64,000 nt of DNA from Micromonosporaceae bacterium (GTDB taxonomy: Bacteria; Actinomycetota; Actinomycetes; Mycobacteriales; Micromonosporaceae), in NCBI GenBank assembly GCA_020027875.1, contig JAHRHA010000001.1, forward strand, positions 62,001 to 126,000, in the 5' to 3' direction. A program made the translations under genes and the position numbers. This document shows, in pieces, positions 33,114 through 43,172 of the stretch. How positions within the stretch are numbered: position 1 is the first letter of the stretch; the number at the start of each line of letters is the position of its first letter. Below the pieces are notes generated by a model. The model had not been told where the DNA came from and did not search any database. It saw only the letters and a program-made list of their open reading frames with translations.

Positions 33114-33853
33114 GGGGCGAGCCGCTCAACGACCCAGGGCTCGCCCGCCGCGCCGGCGCGACGGTAGCGGAGGCGATCGTGCAGGCGACCCTCGCGGCCC
33201 TGCCAGAACTCGACCGTTTCCGGGATGACCCGCAGCCCGCCCCAGTGTGGCGGCGCCGGGATCGGGCCGGCACCAAAGCGCCTGCCGACCTCGGCCAGGG
33301 CCTCGTCAAGCTCCGCCCGACCCCCGACGACCTGAGACTGGGGGCTCGCCCACGCCCCGAGTTGGGAGTCGGGCGGGCGGGTGGCGAAGTAGGTCTCGGT
33401 CTCGGCCCTGCCGACCCGCTCGATCCGGCCGCAGACGACCACCTGTCGTCCGATCGCATGCCACAAAAACACAACACTCACGTACGGGTTAGCCGCCGCC
33501 TCGGTTGCCTTGCGGGACGAATAGTTGGTGAAGAAGACGAGCCCACCCACGTCGAGGCCCTTGAGCAGCACGGTTCGAGCACTCGGCTGGCCCGTGGTGT
33601 CCGCGGTGGCCACCACCATCGCGTTGGGCTCGGGCAGCCCGGCCGCCGTCGCGTCCGCGAGCCAACGGTTGAGTTGCTCGAGCCACGTCGGCGCGAGGTC
33701 GTCCTCGGCCAGGCCGGTGCGGGTGTACTCACGGCGCATCGCGGCAAGGTCGGCGTGCGGCTCGGGCGCGTGCGGCTCGGGCGCGTGCGGCTCGGGCGCG
33801 TGCGGTTCGGGCGCGTGCGGTTCGGGCGCGTGCGGTTCGGTCGCGTCGGTCAC
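33110..33853 (-). CDS. pdxH: pyridoxamine 5'-phosphate oxidase (PdxH)
   Basis: 247 aa. FMN enzyme making PLP. Family segments: [70 protein letters not shown], and the C-terminal [15 protein letters not shown] with RLHDR. It has an unusual N-terminal tail, five-residue repeats of PEPHA (residues about 6-34). Coupled to an MFS gene. Confidence 0.92.
   Translation of the reverse strand: MTDATEPHAPEPHAPEPHAPEPHAPEPHAPEPHADLAAMRREYTRTGLAEDDLAPTWLEQLNRWLADATAAGLPEPNAMVVATADTTGQPSARTVLLKGLDVGGLVFFTNYSSRKATEAAANPYVSVVFLWHAIGRQVVVCGRIERVGRAETETYFATRPPDSQLGAWASPQSQVVGGRAELDEALAEVGRRFGAGPIPAPPHWGGLRVIPETVEFWQGREGRLHDRLRYRRAGAAGEPWVVERLAP
33755..33844 (-). repeat. six 15-bp tandem repeats in pdxH
   Basis: Units of GTGCGGCTCGGGCGC or GTGCGGTTCGGGCGC on the + strand, giving PEPHA repeats in the protein. 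In-frame; three units carry the C variant and the others T, suggesting expansion by blocks. Confidence 0.92.
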
Positions 33854-34039
33854 CTCGTCATCTAACCGCCACGCAGGTCAGCAGCCTGCGCATGCGTCGT
33901 GAACGCCACAGCGTGGGCGCGGTTCCGGCCTACCGGGCCTTCATACGAGAGGATGTCGTGTGTAGCACAAGGGACCGACTCACCAGGAGAATTGACCAAC
34001 AGGCAAGATGGTGCGGACGACCACACTCAGGAGTGCCAG

Positions 34040-35179
34040 ATGTCCGATATCCGCGAGCGTGCGAGCGGAACGAGCGACCCGTTCAAGCCGGGCCTTGAGG
34101 GCGTCATCGCCTTCGAGACCGAGATCGCCGAGCCCGACCGGGAAGGCGGCTCGCTGCGGTACCGGGGCGTCGACATCGAAGACCTCATCGGCCGCGTCTC
34201 GTTCGGCAACGTCTGGGGCCTACTGGTGGACGGCAAGTTCGGCCCCGGGCTGCCGCCCGCGGAGCCGTTCCCTGTGCCGGTGCACTCTGGCGACATCAGG
34301 GTTGACGTGCAGTCGGCAGTCGCGATGCTCGCGCCGTACTGGGGCCTGAGCCAACTGCTCGACATCTCCGACGAGCAGGCCCGCGAGGACCTCGCCCGGG
34401 TCTCGGTCACGGCGCTCTCGTTCGTCGCGCAGTCCGCCCGCGGCCTCGGCCTGCCGGCGGTGCCGCAGAAGGAGATCGACAAGGCGGCCACCATTGTCGA
34501 GCGGTTCATGAAGCGCTGGCGGGGCGAGCCAGACCCACGCCACGTGAAGGCCGTCGACGCGTACTTCATCTCGGCCGCCGAGCACGGTATGAACGCCTCC
34601 ACGTTCACCACCCGGGTCGTCGCGTCCACCGGTGCCGACGCGGCCGCGTGTATCTCGTCTGGCATCGGTGCCCTGTCCGGCCCGCTGCACGGCGGAGCGC
34701 CGTCGCGAGTGCTGCACATGATCGAGGCCGTAGAGCGCAGCGGCGACGCGCTCGGCTACGTGCGAAGCGTCCTTGACCGGGGCGAGCGGCTGATGGGCTT
34801 TGGCCACCGCGTGTACCGGGCCGAGGACCCGCGGGCGAGAGTGCTGCGCCGCACCGCGCGGGAGCTCGCGGCACCACGCTTCGAGATCGCGGAGGCGTTG
34901 GAGAAGGCGGCGCTCGAAGAGCTGCACAACAGACGCCCCGACCGGGTACTGGCGACCAACGTCGAGTTCTGGTCGGCCGTGGTGCTCGACTTCGCCGACG
35001 TGCCCTCGCACATGTTCACCTCGATGTTCACCTGCGCCCGGGTGGCCGGGTGGAGCGCGCACATCCTGGAGCAGAAGAAGCTTCAGCGCCTGGTCCGCCC
35101 GTCCGCGACCTACGTCGGCCCAGGCCCGCGCAAGCCGACGGACGTCGAGGGCTGGGACAAGCTTCTGCACGGCGTCTGA
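34040..35179 (+). CDS. citrate synthase 2 (CitA-like)
   Basis: 379 aa type I citrate synthase of the short form. SAAEHGMNASTFTTR holds the first catalytic His, MGFGHRVYRAEDPRA the second, and NVEFWSAVVLDFADVP the catalytic Asp. GPLHGGAPSRVLHM is the usual substrate loop. In actinobacteria this form is annotated citrate synthase 2; 2-methylcitrate synthase is the alternative. ATG 34040 with AGGAG 6 nt upstream. The 186-nt upstream region is divergent with pdxH and holds no gene. Confidence 0.88.
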   Translation: MSDIRERASGTSDPFKPGLEGVIAFETEIAEPDREGGSLRYRGVDIEDLIGRVSFGNVWGLLVDGKFGPGLPPAEPFPVPVHSGDIRVDVQSAVAMLAPYWGLSQLLDISDEQAREDLARVSVTALSFVAQSARGLGLPAVPQKEIDKAATIVERFMKRWRGEPDPRHVKAVDAYFISAAEHGMNASTFTTRVVASTGADAAACISSGIGALSGPLHGGAPSRVLHMIEAVERSGDALGYVRSVLDRGERLMGFGHRVYRAEDPRARVLRRTARELAAPRFEIAEALEKAALEELHNRRPDRVLATNVEFWSAVVLDFADVPSHMFTSMFTCARVAGWSAHILEQKKLQRLVRPSATYVGPGPRKPTDVEGWDKLLHGV

Positions 35180-35219
35180 CGACCTTGGCAGCGCGCGCAG
35201 TACGACGTTCGAGGCGTGA

Positions 35220-36413
<1,194 letters not shown>

Positions 36414-36414
36414 G

Positions 36415-36909
36415 TCAAGAGATCGCTGGACTGCGTCGTTCCAGCAGGACTACGTCCCGCCAGCGACCCCGGTGGCGGCCGATCTTCTCCCTTGTCCCGA
36501 CGACCCGGAACCCAACCTTCTCGTGCAGACCGACCGCGGCGGCGTTCTCCGGGAAGACGGTGGCCTGCAGGGTCCACAGGCCCTGAGCCTCGGTCGCCGA
36601 GATCAACGTTGACAGCAGGGCGCCGCCGACGCCCTTGCGCCGCGCGTCGGCCCGGACGAACGTGTAGCACTCGACCACCCCGGCGTACTCGCGCCGCTCG
36701 GAGTACTTGGACACGGCCGTCCAGCCGAGCACCTTCCTCGACTCGTCCACTGCCACCAACCGGTGCATCGGCAGGTGGGCACGGTTCCATTCGGTCCAGG
36801 TGGGGACGTTCGTCTCGAAGGTCGCGTCCGCACCCTTGATCGCTTCCGCGTAGATCGCGAGGACCTTCATGCCGTCGCTCGACTCCAGCGCCCGTACTGT
36901 GATCGCCAA
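36415..36909 (-). CDS. GNAT N-acetyltransferase (phosphinothricin/L-amino acid type)
   Basis: 164 aa. Matches the Pat/MddA group: YAEAIKGADATFETNVPTWTEW, YTFVRADARRKGVGGALL (acetyl-CoA loop near 90-107), GLHEKVGFRVVGTREKIG. Likely acetylates an amino-acid analogue or amine. The start is TTG at 36909 with GGAGG 5 nt upstream; longer frames upstream lack family similarity. Convergent with serC, 1 nt apart. Confidence 0.85.
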   Translation of the reverse strand: MAITVRALESSDGMKVLAIYAEAIKGADATFETNVPTWTEWNRAHLPMHRLVAVDESRKVLGWTAVSKYSERREYAGVVECYTFVRADARRKGVGGALLSTLISATEAQGLWTLQATVFPENAAAVGLHEKVGFRVVGTREKIGRHRGRWRDVVLLERRSPAIS

Positions 36910-37129
36910 GCTCGCCTCCTCCGCCGCAAACCACCCTAACGAGGGCGGCGACCCAGCCCCGAAGTGGGTGAATCGACCCGCCGACCTACATTCCTCCGCG
37001 GAGGCGGCATTTGGCCGGGTCTTCGGCGCGCCGGCCTCCCATCTGGACAGACTTCGGCGTACCGTGTCGCCAGGCGCCCGACCACCGTGGCGTCGGATAC
37101 ACGTACGGGTTGGACGGAGGCACCTCAGC

Positions 37130-38143
37130 ATGCGGCCGGTACGCTTCGTCGCCCTCTCCGAGGACGGCCAGGCGCTCGTGCTCGCAGACGAGGTCGGCCG
37201 CCTCCTGACTCTGCCGATCGACGATCGCGTTTCGACGTTCTTGCGCCCCGACCGCGCCGCCACCAGGGACAGCTTCCCCAACGACGATCCGCCCTCGCTC
37301 GCGCCCCGGGACATCCAGGCGCGCATCCGCTCGGGTGAGTCCGCGGAGGACGTCGCTCGGATCGCGGGCGTCCCAGTGGACCGGGTGCTGCGCTACGCCG
37401 GGCCGGTTTTGCAGGAACGGGCGATGCTGGCCCAGCATGCCCGCCGTACCCGGCTGAAGACCTCCGACAAGGGTGCCTCGCTCGCCGATGTGGTGGACAC
37501 CCGCCTGAGCCAGCACGGCGTCGACATGGAGAAGATCTCCTGGGACGCGTACCGGCGCGACGACGGCACCTGGCGAGTCGTGGCCACGTGGCCGTCGGGC
37601 AAGGCGAACGCGACCGCCATGTGGGAGCTCGACAAGGCCCGCCAACTGGTCGCCCCCCAGGACGACATGGCGCACTACCTGTGCGGAGCGCCCACCAGTC
37701 AGGACTCCCACCGTGGCCACGAGGTCGCTCCACCACGACCCGATCGCGGCGGCCACGAGCCCATCTACCCCGGGGTCCGCGAGCCTGCCCGGCCTGGCCG
37801 GGACCCGATCCGCGCCGGCCGAGACGCATTGATGGCATCGCTGGAGCGTCCACTGGGGACACCGGGCACGCGGAGCCTGGAGCCATTGGCCGCGCCGGCT
37901 GCGTCGGTGGCCTCCGCCGCCGCCACTGGCGAGGTGCCACGGCGCCGCCAGAGCGCCCGAGCCTTCTTCGAGGACGAGCGGCAGACCACCTCGCACGAGG
38001 TCCCAGCGGTGCCGTCGCTGGCCGTCCTGCGGCCACGCCGGACCGCGCCCGATGTGACCAACTCCGGCGATCGGCCGGTCAAGCGCGGCCCGAGCTGGGA
38101 CGACGTCCTGTTCGGTGCGGCCCCTGCGGCCAAGGACGCATGA
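37130..38143 (+). CDS. sepH: septation protein SepH
   Basis: 337 aa. N-terminal DUF3071 domain (1-185) with MRPVRFVALSEDGQALVL, HTH-like SGESAEDVARIAGVPVDRVLRYAGPV and RYDGTWRV-like RRDDGTWRVVATWPSG; then a disordered Pro/Arg-rich region and a conserved end GPSWDDVLFGA. SepH stimulates FtsZ assembly in Streptomyces and mycobacteria. ATG 37130 with GGAGG 9 nt upstream. The 220-nt divergent region before it contains a short palindrome CCTCCGCGGAGG but no gene. Confidence 0.92.
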   Translation: MRPVRFVALSEDGQALVLADEVGRLLTLPIDDRVSTFLRPDRAATRDSFPNDDPPSLAPRDIQARIRSGESAEDVARIAGVPVDRVLRYAGPVLQERAMLAQHARRTRLKTSDKGASLADVVDTRLSQHGVDMEKISWDAYRRDDGTWRVVATWPSGKANATAMWELDKARQLVAPQDDMAHYLCGAPTSQDSHRGHEVAPPRPDRGGHEPIYPGVREPARPGRDPIRAGRDALMASLERPLGTPGTRSLEPLAAPAASVASAAATGEVPRRRQSARAFFEDERQTTSHEVPAVPSLAVLRPRRTAPDVTNSGDRPVKRGPSWDDVLFGAAPAAKDA

Positions 38144-38167
38144 CCGTCAGCGGTTAGGTTGGGCGGC

Positions 38168-39154
38168 ATGGAGTACACAAATCTCGGCCGTACCGGTCTG
38201 TCCGTGAGCCGTCTGTGTCTCGGCACGATGAACTTTGGTCCGCAGACGAGCGAGCCTGACAGCTTCGCCATCATGGACCGCGCGCTGGAGCACGGCATCA
38301 ACTTCTTTGATACCGCGAATGTCTATGGCTGGAAGCTTGGCGAGGGCGCCACCGAGCAGATCATCGGCAGATGGTTGGCGCAGGGCGGCGACCGCCGCGA
38401 CAAGGTCGTCCTCGGCACCAAGGTCTACGGACGGATGGGCGACTTGCCCAACCAGCAGGGCCTGTCCGCGCGCCACATCATCTCGGCCTGCGACGCCTCC
38501 CTGCGACGCCTTCAGACCGACTGGATCGACCTCTACCAGATGCACCACATCTCTCGAGCGACACCATGGGAGGAGATCTGGCAGGCGATGGAGACGCTGG
38601 TAGCGCAGGGCAAGGTGCGCTACGTGGGCTCCTCCAACTTCGCCGGCTGGCACCTCGCGGCGGGGCAGGAGTCCGCCAACCGGCGCCACTTCCTCGGCCT
38701 CGTCTCGGAACAATGCATCTACAACCTGATCACCCGCCATGTCGAACTGGAGGTCATCCCCGCGGCCCAGGCGTACGGCATCGGCATCATCCCGTGGTCG
38801 CCCCTGCATGGCGGTCTGCTCTCGGGGGCGCTGCGCAAACTGGCCGAGGGGACAGCCGGCCGGACCAGGTCCGGTCGCGCGTCCGAGCAACTCGACACGC
38901 ATCGGACCGCCGTCGAGGAGTACGAGAAGATGTGTGCCGAACTGGACGAGGATCCGGCCAACGTCGCGTTGGCGTGGCTGCTCTCCCGGCCCGGTGTCAC
39001 CGCGCCGATCATCGGACCGAGGACGATGGAGCAGCTCGACCGCACCATTCGCGCCGCGGACCTGCCCCTGGGTGGCGAGACCTTGGCGGCGCTCGACCGC
39101 CTCTTCCCCCCGATCGGCGCCGGCGGCGCCGCCCCCGAGGCCTGGGCCTGGTAG
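38168..39154 (+). CDS. aldo/keto reductase
   Basis: 328 aa (alpha/beta)8 barrel of the AKR family. Catalytic tetrad: Asp and Tyr in FDTANVYGW (about 42-50), Lys in LGTKVYG (about 86), His in YQMHHIS (about 127). NADP-binding end APIIGPRTMEQLD. Substrate unknown. ATG 38168 has TAGGTT (38155-38160) 7 nt upstream, a leaderless start, so it is transcribed separately from sepH despite the 24-nt gap. Confidence 0.88.
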   Translation: MEYTNLGRTGLSVSRLCLGTMNFGPQTSEPDSFAIMDRALEHGINFFDTANVYGWKLGEGATEQIIGRWLAQGGDRRDKVVLGTKVYGRMGDLPNQQGLSARHIISACDASLRRLQTDWIDLYQMHHISRATPWEEIWQAMETLVAQGKVRYVGSSNFAGWHLAAGQESANRRHFLGLVSEQCIYNLITRHVELEVIPAAQAYGIGIIPWSPLHGGLLSGALRKLAEGTAGRTRSGRASEQLDTHRTAVEEYEKMCAELDEDPANVALAWLLSRPGVTAPIIGPRTMEQLDRTIRAADLPLGGETLAALDRLFPPIGAGGAAPEAWAW

Positions 39155-39175
39155 CCCTTCCCCGCCCACGCCCTG

Positions 39176-39243
39176 CCCCGCGATCAAGGACTTATGCCGG
39201 TGGTTTGATCTCCATCCAACGGCATAAGCCCTTGATCGCGGGG
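39176..39243. repeat. 68-nt GATC palindrome, family A copy 3
   Basis: Outer arms CCCCGCGATCAAGG / CCTTGATCGCGGGG, inner arms CTTATGCCG / CGGCATAAG, loop containing TTTGATC. Only the GATC positions, flanking AGG and the loop are shared with copies 1, 2 and 4; the stem has changed on both sides. It lies between the convergent aldo/keto reductase and thpR. Confidence 0.88.
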
Positions 39244-39843
39244 TTAACGGCGGGGGAGTCTAACTGTGGCCAGCCGAGTGTGCCGCGGGTGCGGGCCAAG
39301 CTCGCTGGCGACGAGGTGTATGGCGTCGACCGTCCACTGCGGTCCGACGTAGGAGGCGAGCGTCTCAACGTCGGCGGCGATCAGGTCACGCTCCACCCGC
39401 GTGCCGGGGCGGGAGATGGTGAGGTGCGGCCGGAAGCCCTTGGAGTCCAGGGGCAGTCGAGCCCGGCGCAGCTCCCGCCGCACCTTTTCCGACAGCGCCC
39501 GCAACGCTGGAACATCGCCGCCCAGCCCGGCCCAGAGAATGGTGAAGCTCCCCCGCCCGAACGTGCCGCCGCCCGCGAAGCTGACACGGATCACCTCTCC
39601 GGACGCCGCGTCGCCCCATTCGGCAATCGCCTGCTCCAGCGCACGGGTGACGTTATCGATGCGCGCAACGGGCACATCACCTAGGAACGCGAGCGTCACG
39701 TGCCACCGATCCCGCGAGGCCAGCCGTGTCGACCGGCCCGGAGCGTTGGCGCGGCTCACCTCGAGGGAGTCGACGACCGCCCCGAGGTGGGCCACCGCAT
39801 CGTCGGGCGGGTCGACTGCCACGAACAGCCGCCGCAGCTCCAT
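39244..39843 (-). CDS. thpR: RNA 2',3'-cyclic phosphodiesterase (2'-5' RNA ligase family)
   Basis: 199 aa 2H phosphoesterase. Two HxTx motifs: HVTL in DRWHVTLAFLGDV (about 48) and HLTI in FRPHLTISRPGT (about 143). ThpR hydrolyses 2',3'-cyclic phosphates and ligates RNA 2'-5' in vitro. A GTG two codons upstream (39849), with GGAGG 4 nt before it, is an alternative start. Its stop codon abuts palindrome copy 3. Confidence 0.87.
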   Translation of the reverse strand: MELRRLFVAVDPPDDAVAHLGAVVDSLEVSRANAPGRSTRLASRDRWHVTLAFLGDVPVARIDNVTRALEQAIAEWGDAASGEVIRVSFAGGGTFGRGSFTILWAGLGGDVPALRALSEKVRRELRRARLPLDSKGFRPHLTISRPGTRVERDLIAADVETLASYVGPQWTVDAIHLVASELGPHPRHTRLATVRLPRR

Positions 39844-39859
39844 TGACACCGCGCCTCCG

Positions 39860-40633
39860 CTACTGGGCGCCGGCCGCCAGAACCTTGCGCAGATATGCCA
39901 CGGCGTCAGTGGCACCGCTGATGTTCACGGTGTCGTCGCCGGCCCGATTCCACAGCCAGAGAAGCAGACTCGCCGGCTCCCCGCGCACGACCGCGTCCGC
40001 GGCTGTCGTGTCGGACGACGCTGTCGTATCGGCGGCGCTCACCTCGACCGCCTCCGGCGTCGGTCGCACCAGCCACGCCGCATCCGGCGTCTCCACCCGC
40101 ACGGCTCGCCCATCAGCGGTGGCGAGGATATCGCCGTACTCGTCCGGCCAGGCCCGCGAGCCGTACTCCACGAAGGCGACCAGGAACTCATCGATGCCAT
40201 CGAGTGCGAGGTCGGCAGGTATCGGGGCGATCGGCGCTCCGGCCCCCAGGTCTGCGTCGACGCGGTGGATGACGGTCTCCTGGGCCATCCGCCGGATCCA
40301 GAAACCTACCGTCTGGTCTGGGCTGTACCACGTGAACGCGGTCGACTCCGGGTCGCGCGCCGCGAACTCCGCGGCTAGCGCGGCGTACGTCCGGTCGAGC
40401 AGCGCGAGCGGTTCCTCCTCGTTCACGCCGGGCGGGGGCCATTGCTCCGGATGGCTGCCGAGGCGCATGCACTCCACCTTGTGCAGGTAGACCACGCCGA
40501 CATGGCGCACGAGGTCAGCAACGGTCCAGTCCGGACAGCTCGGCACCATCGCGGTCAGATCGGCGCCAGCCGCTACCTCGCGCATCCTCGCGTAGTCGGC
40601 ATCGAGGCACTCAACTAGTCTCTTGCTCTCCAT
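39860..40633 (-). CDS. maleylpyruvate isomerase family mycothiol-dependent enzyme (second copy)
   Basis: 257 aa, same length and layout as the gene at 2318-3091: VPSCPDWTVADLVRHVGVVY (about 30-49), AQETVIHRVDADLG near 135, and an MDMPI C-terminal domain with SLLLWLWNRAGDD. The shared CPDWTV core shows common descent. Function unassigned. ATG 40633; no strong ribosome-binding site. Confidence 0.83.
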   Translation of the reverse strand: MESKRLVECLDADYARMREVAAGADLTAMVPSCPDWTVADLVRHVGVVYLHKVECMRLGSHPEQWPPPGVNEEEPLALLDRTYAALAAEFAARDPESTAFTWYSPDQTVGFWIRRMAQETVIHRVDADLGAGAPIAPIPADLALDGIDEFLVAFVEYGSRAWPDEYGDILATADGRAVRVETPDAAWLVRPTPEAVEVSAADTTASSDTTAADAVVRGEPASLLLWLWNRAGDDTVNISGATDAVAYLRKVLAAGAQ

Positions 40634-40669
40634 GGACCAAGCCTTTCATGGGCGTACGACAAAGTCCGG

Positions 40670-41968
40670 TCAGCCCTGAGCAGTCACCGGTGCGGGCACC
40701 TCGCGCGGTGCGATGACGTAGAGCTTGGGCAGCGGCAGCAGCCGCAGTCCGATGCGCGCACCCGACCGGCGCAGTTGCCACCCCAGCACGACCAGCGCGG
40801 CGACCAGCGACATCAGCCCGCCGGCCCAGATGCCGAGCCGGGGCCCAAAGTGCTCGCTCAGCCAGCCGATCGCGGGCGCGCCAACCGGCGTGGTGCCGAT
40901 GAATACCAGTACGAACAACGCCATCACCCGGCCTCGGTAGGCCGCATCCGTGCCGAGTTGGATGCGCTGGTTCGTCGCCTGCGCAAAGTAGATCATGAAG
41001 AACCCGGTGGGGATGAGCAGCAACGCGGTCGACCAGAAGTTCGGCGCGAACCCGACCAAGGTCTCCAGCGCACCAAACCCCACGGCGGCACCCAGCACGA
41101 CGTACACGCTCGGCCTGGACCGCCGCCCGCTGCCGGCAAGCGCGCCGCCAACTGACCCCAGGGCGAGCGCCGTGCTGAGGAGGCCGAACTGCTCCGCCCC
41201 GGTGCCGAAGACAGTCTTGGCCAGGACGGCGAGGGTCAGCTGAAAGTTGAAGCCAGCCAGCCCGACGACGAACAGTAGCGCGATCGGTAGCAGCAGGTCC
41301 CCGCGGTGCCATACGTATCTCAGTCCGTCGCGGATCCGGGTGTCCTGGGTCATCTTCTGCTCGCGGTGCAGGTGCGAGACGTCCATCCGAAGGAGGAAGA
41401 TCATCGGGGCGAGATAGGTGGCGGTGTTGAGGAGGAAGACCGGCCCCGTCCCGGCGAGCGCGATCGCCAGGCCAGCGAGCGCGGGGCCGATGACGCGGGC
41501 GGAGTTGAACGTCGCGGCAGAAAGCGACAGGGCGTTGGGCAGCAACTCGCGGGTGACGAGTTCGGAGACGAACGCCTGGCGTACCGGGGTCTCGATCGCG
41601 TTGACCGTGCCCATCAGGGCGGCGAAGACGAACACCCAGGTCAACGTCACGGTGTCGGTGGCGACGAGGATGCCCAGCCCCAGGGCGAGCACGCTGAACA
41701 CCCCGTGCGCCCCGATGAGCAGCCGGCGCTTGTCGTGCCGATCGGCCAGCTTGCCCCCGTAGAGGGTGAGCAGCAGGACGGGTGCGAACTGCAGGGCGGT
41801 CACGACGCCGAGGGCGTACGCGGAATCGTTCGAAAGCTCGAGTACCAGCCAGTCCTGCGCGATGAACTGCATCCAGACCCCGATCAGTTTCAGGATCTGT
41901 CCAGATGCGAAGAGCCGGTAGTTGCGTACCCTCAGCGATTGGAACGTCGTCCCCAACCGTGCCCGCAC
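40670..41968 (-). CDS. MFS transporter (MFS_3) next to marR
   Basis: 432 aa with 12 predicted helices. SLRVRNYRLFASGQILKLIG start and LTLYGGKLADRHDKRRLLIG are typical of the DHA3/MFS_3 exporters. Probably an efflux pump under control of the MarR gene just upstream. GTG 41968 with GGGAGG about 10 nt upstream; the spacer to marR is a 21-bp tandem duplication. Confidence 0.85.
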   Translation of the reverse strand: MRARLGTTFQSLRVRNYRLFASGQILKLIGVWMQFIAQDWLVLELSNDSAYALGVVTALQFAPVLLLTLYGGKLADRHDKRRLLIGAHGVFSVLALGLGILVATDTVTLTWVFVFAALMGTVNAIETPVRQAFVSELVTRELLPNALSLSAATFNSARVIGPALAGLAIALAGTGPVFLLNTATYLAPMIFLLRMDVSHLHREQKMTQDTRIRDGLRYVWHRGDLLLPIALLFVVGLAGFNFQLTLAVLAKTVFGTGAEQFGLLSTALALGSVGGALAGSGRRSRPSVYVVLGAAVGFGALETLVGFAPNFWSTALLLIPTGFFMIYFAQATNQRIQLGTDAAYRGRVMALFVLVFIGTTPVGAPAIGWLSEHFGPRLGIWAGGLMSLVAALVVLGWQLRRSGARIGLRLLPLPKLYVIAPREVPAPVTAQG

Positions 41969-41983
41969 GGGCTATGCGCCTCC

Positions 41984-42025
41984 CTCTGTCGTGTGGTGTC
42001 AGTCCTCTGTGGTGTGGTGTCAGTC
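41984..42025 (-). repeat. two 21-bp direct repeats between marR and the MFS gene
   Basis: Two adjacent copies of CTCTGTSGTGTGGTGTCAGTC (shown here with S for the single C/G difference is 21 nt; core GTGTGGTGTCAGTC identical). The MarR stop lies in the second copy, so the first duplicates the end of the gene and lengthens the spacer. Confidence 0.88.
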
Positions 42026-42469
42026 CTTGGCGATGCGGGTCAGGATCTCGGCCGCCCGCTGAACCGTCTCGCGCTCCTCGGCGGTCAATGTCGCCAACCG
42101 CCGGGCTAGCCACTCGTCTCGCACCCGGCGGTACTCCTCGAGCAGTTGCCGCCCCTCCGGCGAGGCGGCGAGGATCACCTGCCGGCCATCGGTCGGGTGT
42201 GGCGTGCGCTGGACAAGGCCCCGCTCATCGAGACGGTTGACGATCTTCGTCATGGTGGGCGGCTGGACGCGCTCGGCATCGGATAGCTCGCGCGGAGTAA
42301 GCGCCCCGGCGCTGTCGAGGCTCTGCAGCGCGGAGATCTGTGCGATGGTCAGTTCGCCGATCGGCCGGGTCTGGCGCAGCCGGCGGTTGACCCGATTGAT
42401 CGCCTCGCGAAGCAGGATCGCGACCTGCGCAGGCGGCACGCGCCGGGCGGTGGGCGTACGGCTCATCAT
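42020..42469 (-). CDS. MarR family transcriptional regulator
   Basis: 149 aa winged-helix MarR protein: ELTIAQISALQSLDSAG, LTPRELSDAERVQPPTMTKI (recognition helix near 60-80), the wing TPHPTDGRQVILAASPEG. Probably represses the downstream MFS efflux gene. ATG 42469 has TAGGCT (42477-42482) 7 nt upstream and AAGGA; ATG 42466 is an alternative. An inverted repeat overlaps the promoter. Confidence 0.88.
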   Translation of the reverse strand: MMSRTPTARRVPPAQVAILLREAINRVNRRLRQTRPIGELTIAQISALQSLDSAGALTPRELSDAERVQPPTMTKIVNRLDERGLVQRTPHPTDGRQVILAASPEGRQLLEEYRRVRDEWLARRLATLTAEERETVQRAAEILTRIAKD

Positions 42470-42474
42470 GTTCC

Positions 42475-42500
42475 TTAGCCTAGCTAATGAGCATGGCTAA
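42475..42500 (-). promoter_or_regulatory. putative MarR operator
   Basis: Inverted repeat TTAGCC-14 nt-GGCTAA, with additional TAGCTAATGAGCATGGCTA symmetry inside. It covers the TAGGCT -10 of marR, the expected place for autorepression. Confidence 0.65.
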
Positions 42501-42545
42501 CGAGTAAGGAGTGGTATGTGACGCGCGCCATACGGACGAGGCGCG

Positions 42546-42572
42546 ATACCCCTAGGGGGTATACTGCCCGGC
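42546..42572 (+). promoter_or_regulatory. CsoR-like operator overlapping a leaderless promoter
   Basis: Inverted repeat ATACCCC-TAG-GGGGTAT (42546-42562). The G-tract inverted repeat with flanking AT is the form bound by CsoR/CstR-family repressors (copper or persulfide sensing). The right arm is shared with a consensus-like -10 TATACT (42560-42565), 7 nt before the ATG at 42573. Confidence 0.7.
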
Positions 42573-43064
42573 ATGAATCACCCCGTGCAGGACACGGGTT
42601 GGCGGATCGCCGCCGCCGCGACGCTGCATTGCCTCACCGGATGCGCCATCGGTGAGGTCCTCGGCATGGTCATCGGCACCGCGGCCAGCCTGCACAACGC
42701 GGCCACGGTGGTGCTCGCGATCGCCCTCGCGTTCGTCTTCGGTTACGCCTTCACCGTCCTCGGAACCGTACGAGCGGGACTCCCACTCGGGCGGGCAGTC
42801 CGAATTGCCCTCGCCGCGGACACCATCTCGATCGCAGTCATGGAGATCGTCGACAACGCAGTGATCGTGGCCGTGCCCGGCGCGATGGACGCCGGCCTCG
42901 CCTCGCTGCTCTTCTGGGGCGCGCTCGCCGTCTCGCTCCTCGCCGCCTTCGTGGTGACCCTGCCGGTCAACCGCTGGCTCATCGGCCGCGGCAAGGGCCA
43001 CGCGGTGGTGCACCAACTCCATGCCCCCGCCGACCACCCCGCCGACAACTCCCGTCGATCATGA
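42573..43064 (+). CDS. DUF4396 membrane protein
   Basis: 163 aa with four predicted transmembrane helices. Signature RIAAAATLHCLTGCAIGEVLGMVIG holds two cysteines four residues apart plus His; DTISIAVMEIVDNAVIV follows in the third helix. DUF4396 proteins often accompany copper or mercury genes. The CsoR-like operator in front supports a metal or sulfur-stress role, though no csoR or copper ATPase lies in this window. The last codons and TGA come from a family B element. Confidence 0.83.
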   Translation: MNHPVQDTGWRIAAAATLHCLTGCAIGEVLGMVIGTAASLHNAATVVLAIALAFVFGYAFTVLGTVRAGLPLGRAVRIALAADTISIAVMEIVDNAVIVAVPGAMDAGLASLLFWGALAVSLLAAFVVTLPVNRWLIGRGKGHAVVHQLHAPADHPADNSRRS

Positions 43065-43123
43065 CCTGGAGGTCATGATCGACGCTGTTTCGCAACGGTC
43101 AGCTCATGATCACGGCGATCTTG
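43053..43123 (+). repeat. 71-nt GATC element, family B copy 3
   Basis: A 32-nt palindrome with half-site CGTCGATCATGACCTG, then GCTGTTTCGCAACGGTCAG, then CTCATGATCACGGCGATC. Identical in length to copies 1 and 2. It starts inside the end of the DUF4396 gene and provides its TGA stop. Confidence 0.87.
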
Positions 43124-43172
43124 CGGGCAGCGACCGCAGGCCGAGGTGGCGAGCCCGGGTACGCTGTGCGCC

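Noticed and set aside
33755-33844. CRISPR-like short repeats
   Set aside because: 15-bp units with no spacers inside the pdxH coding frame.
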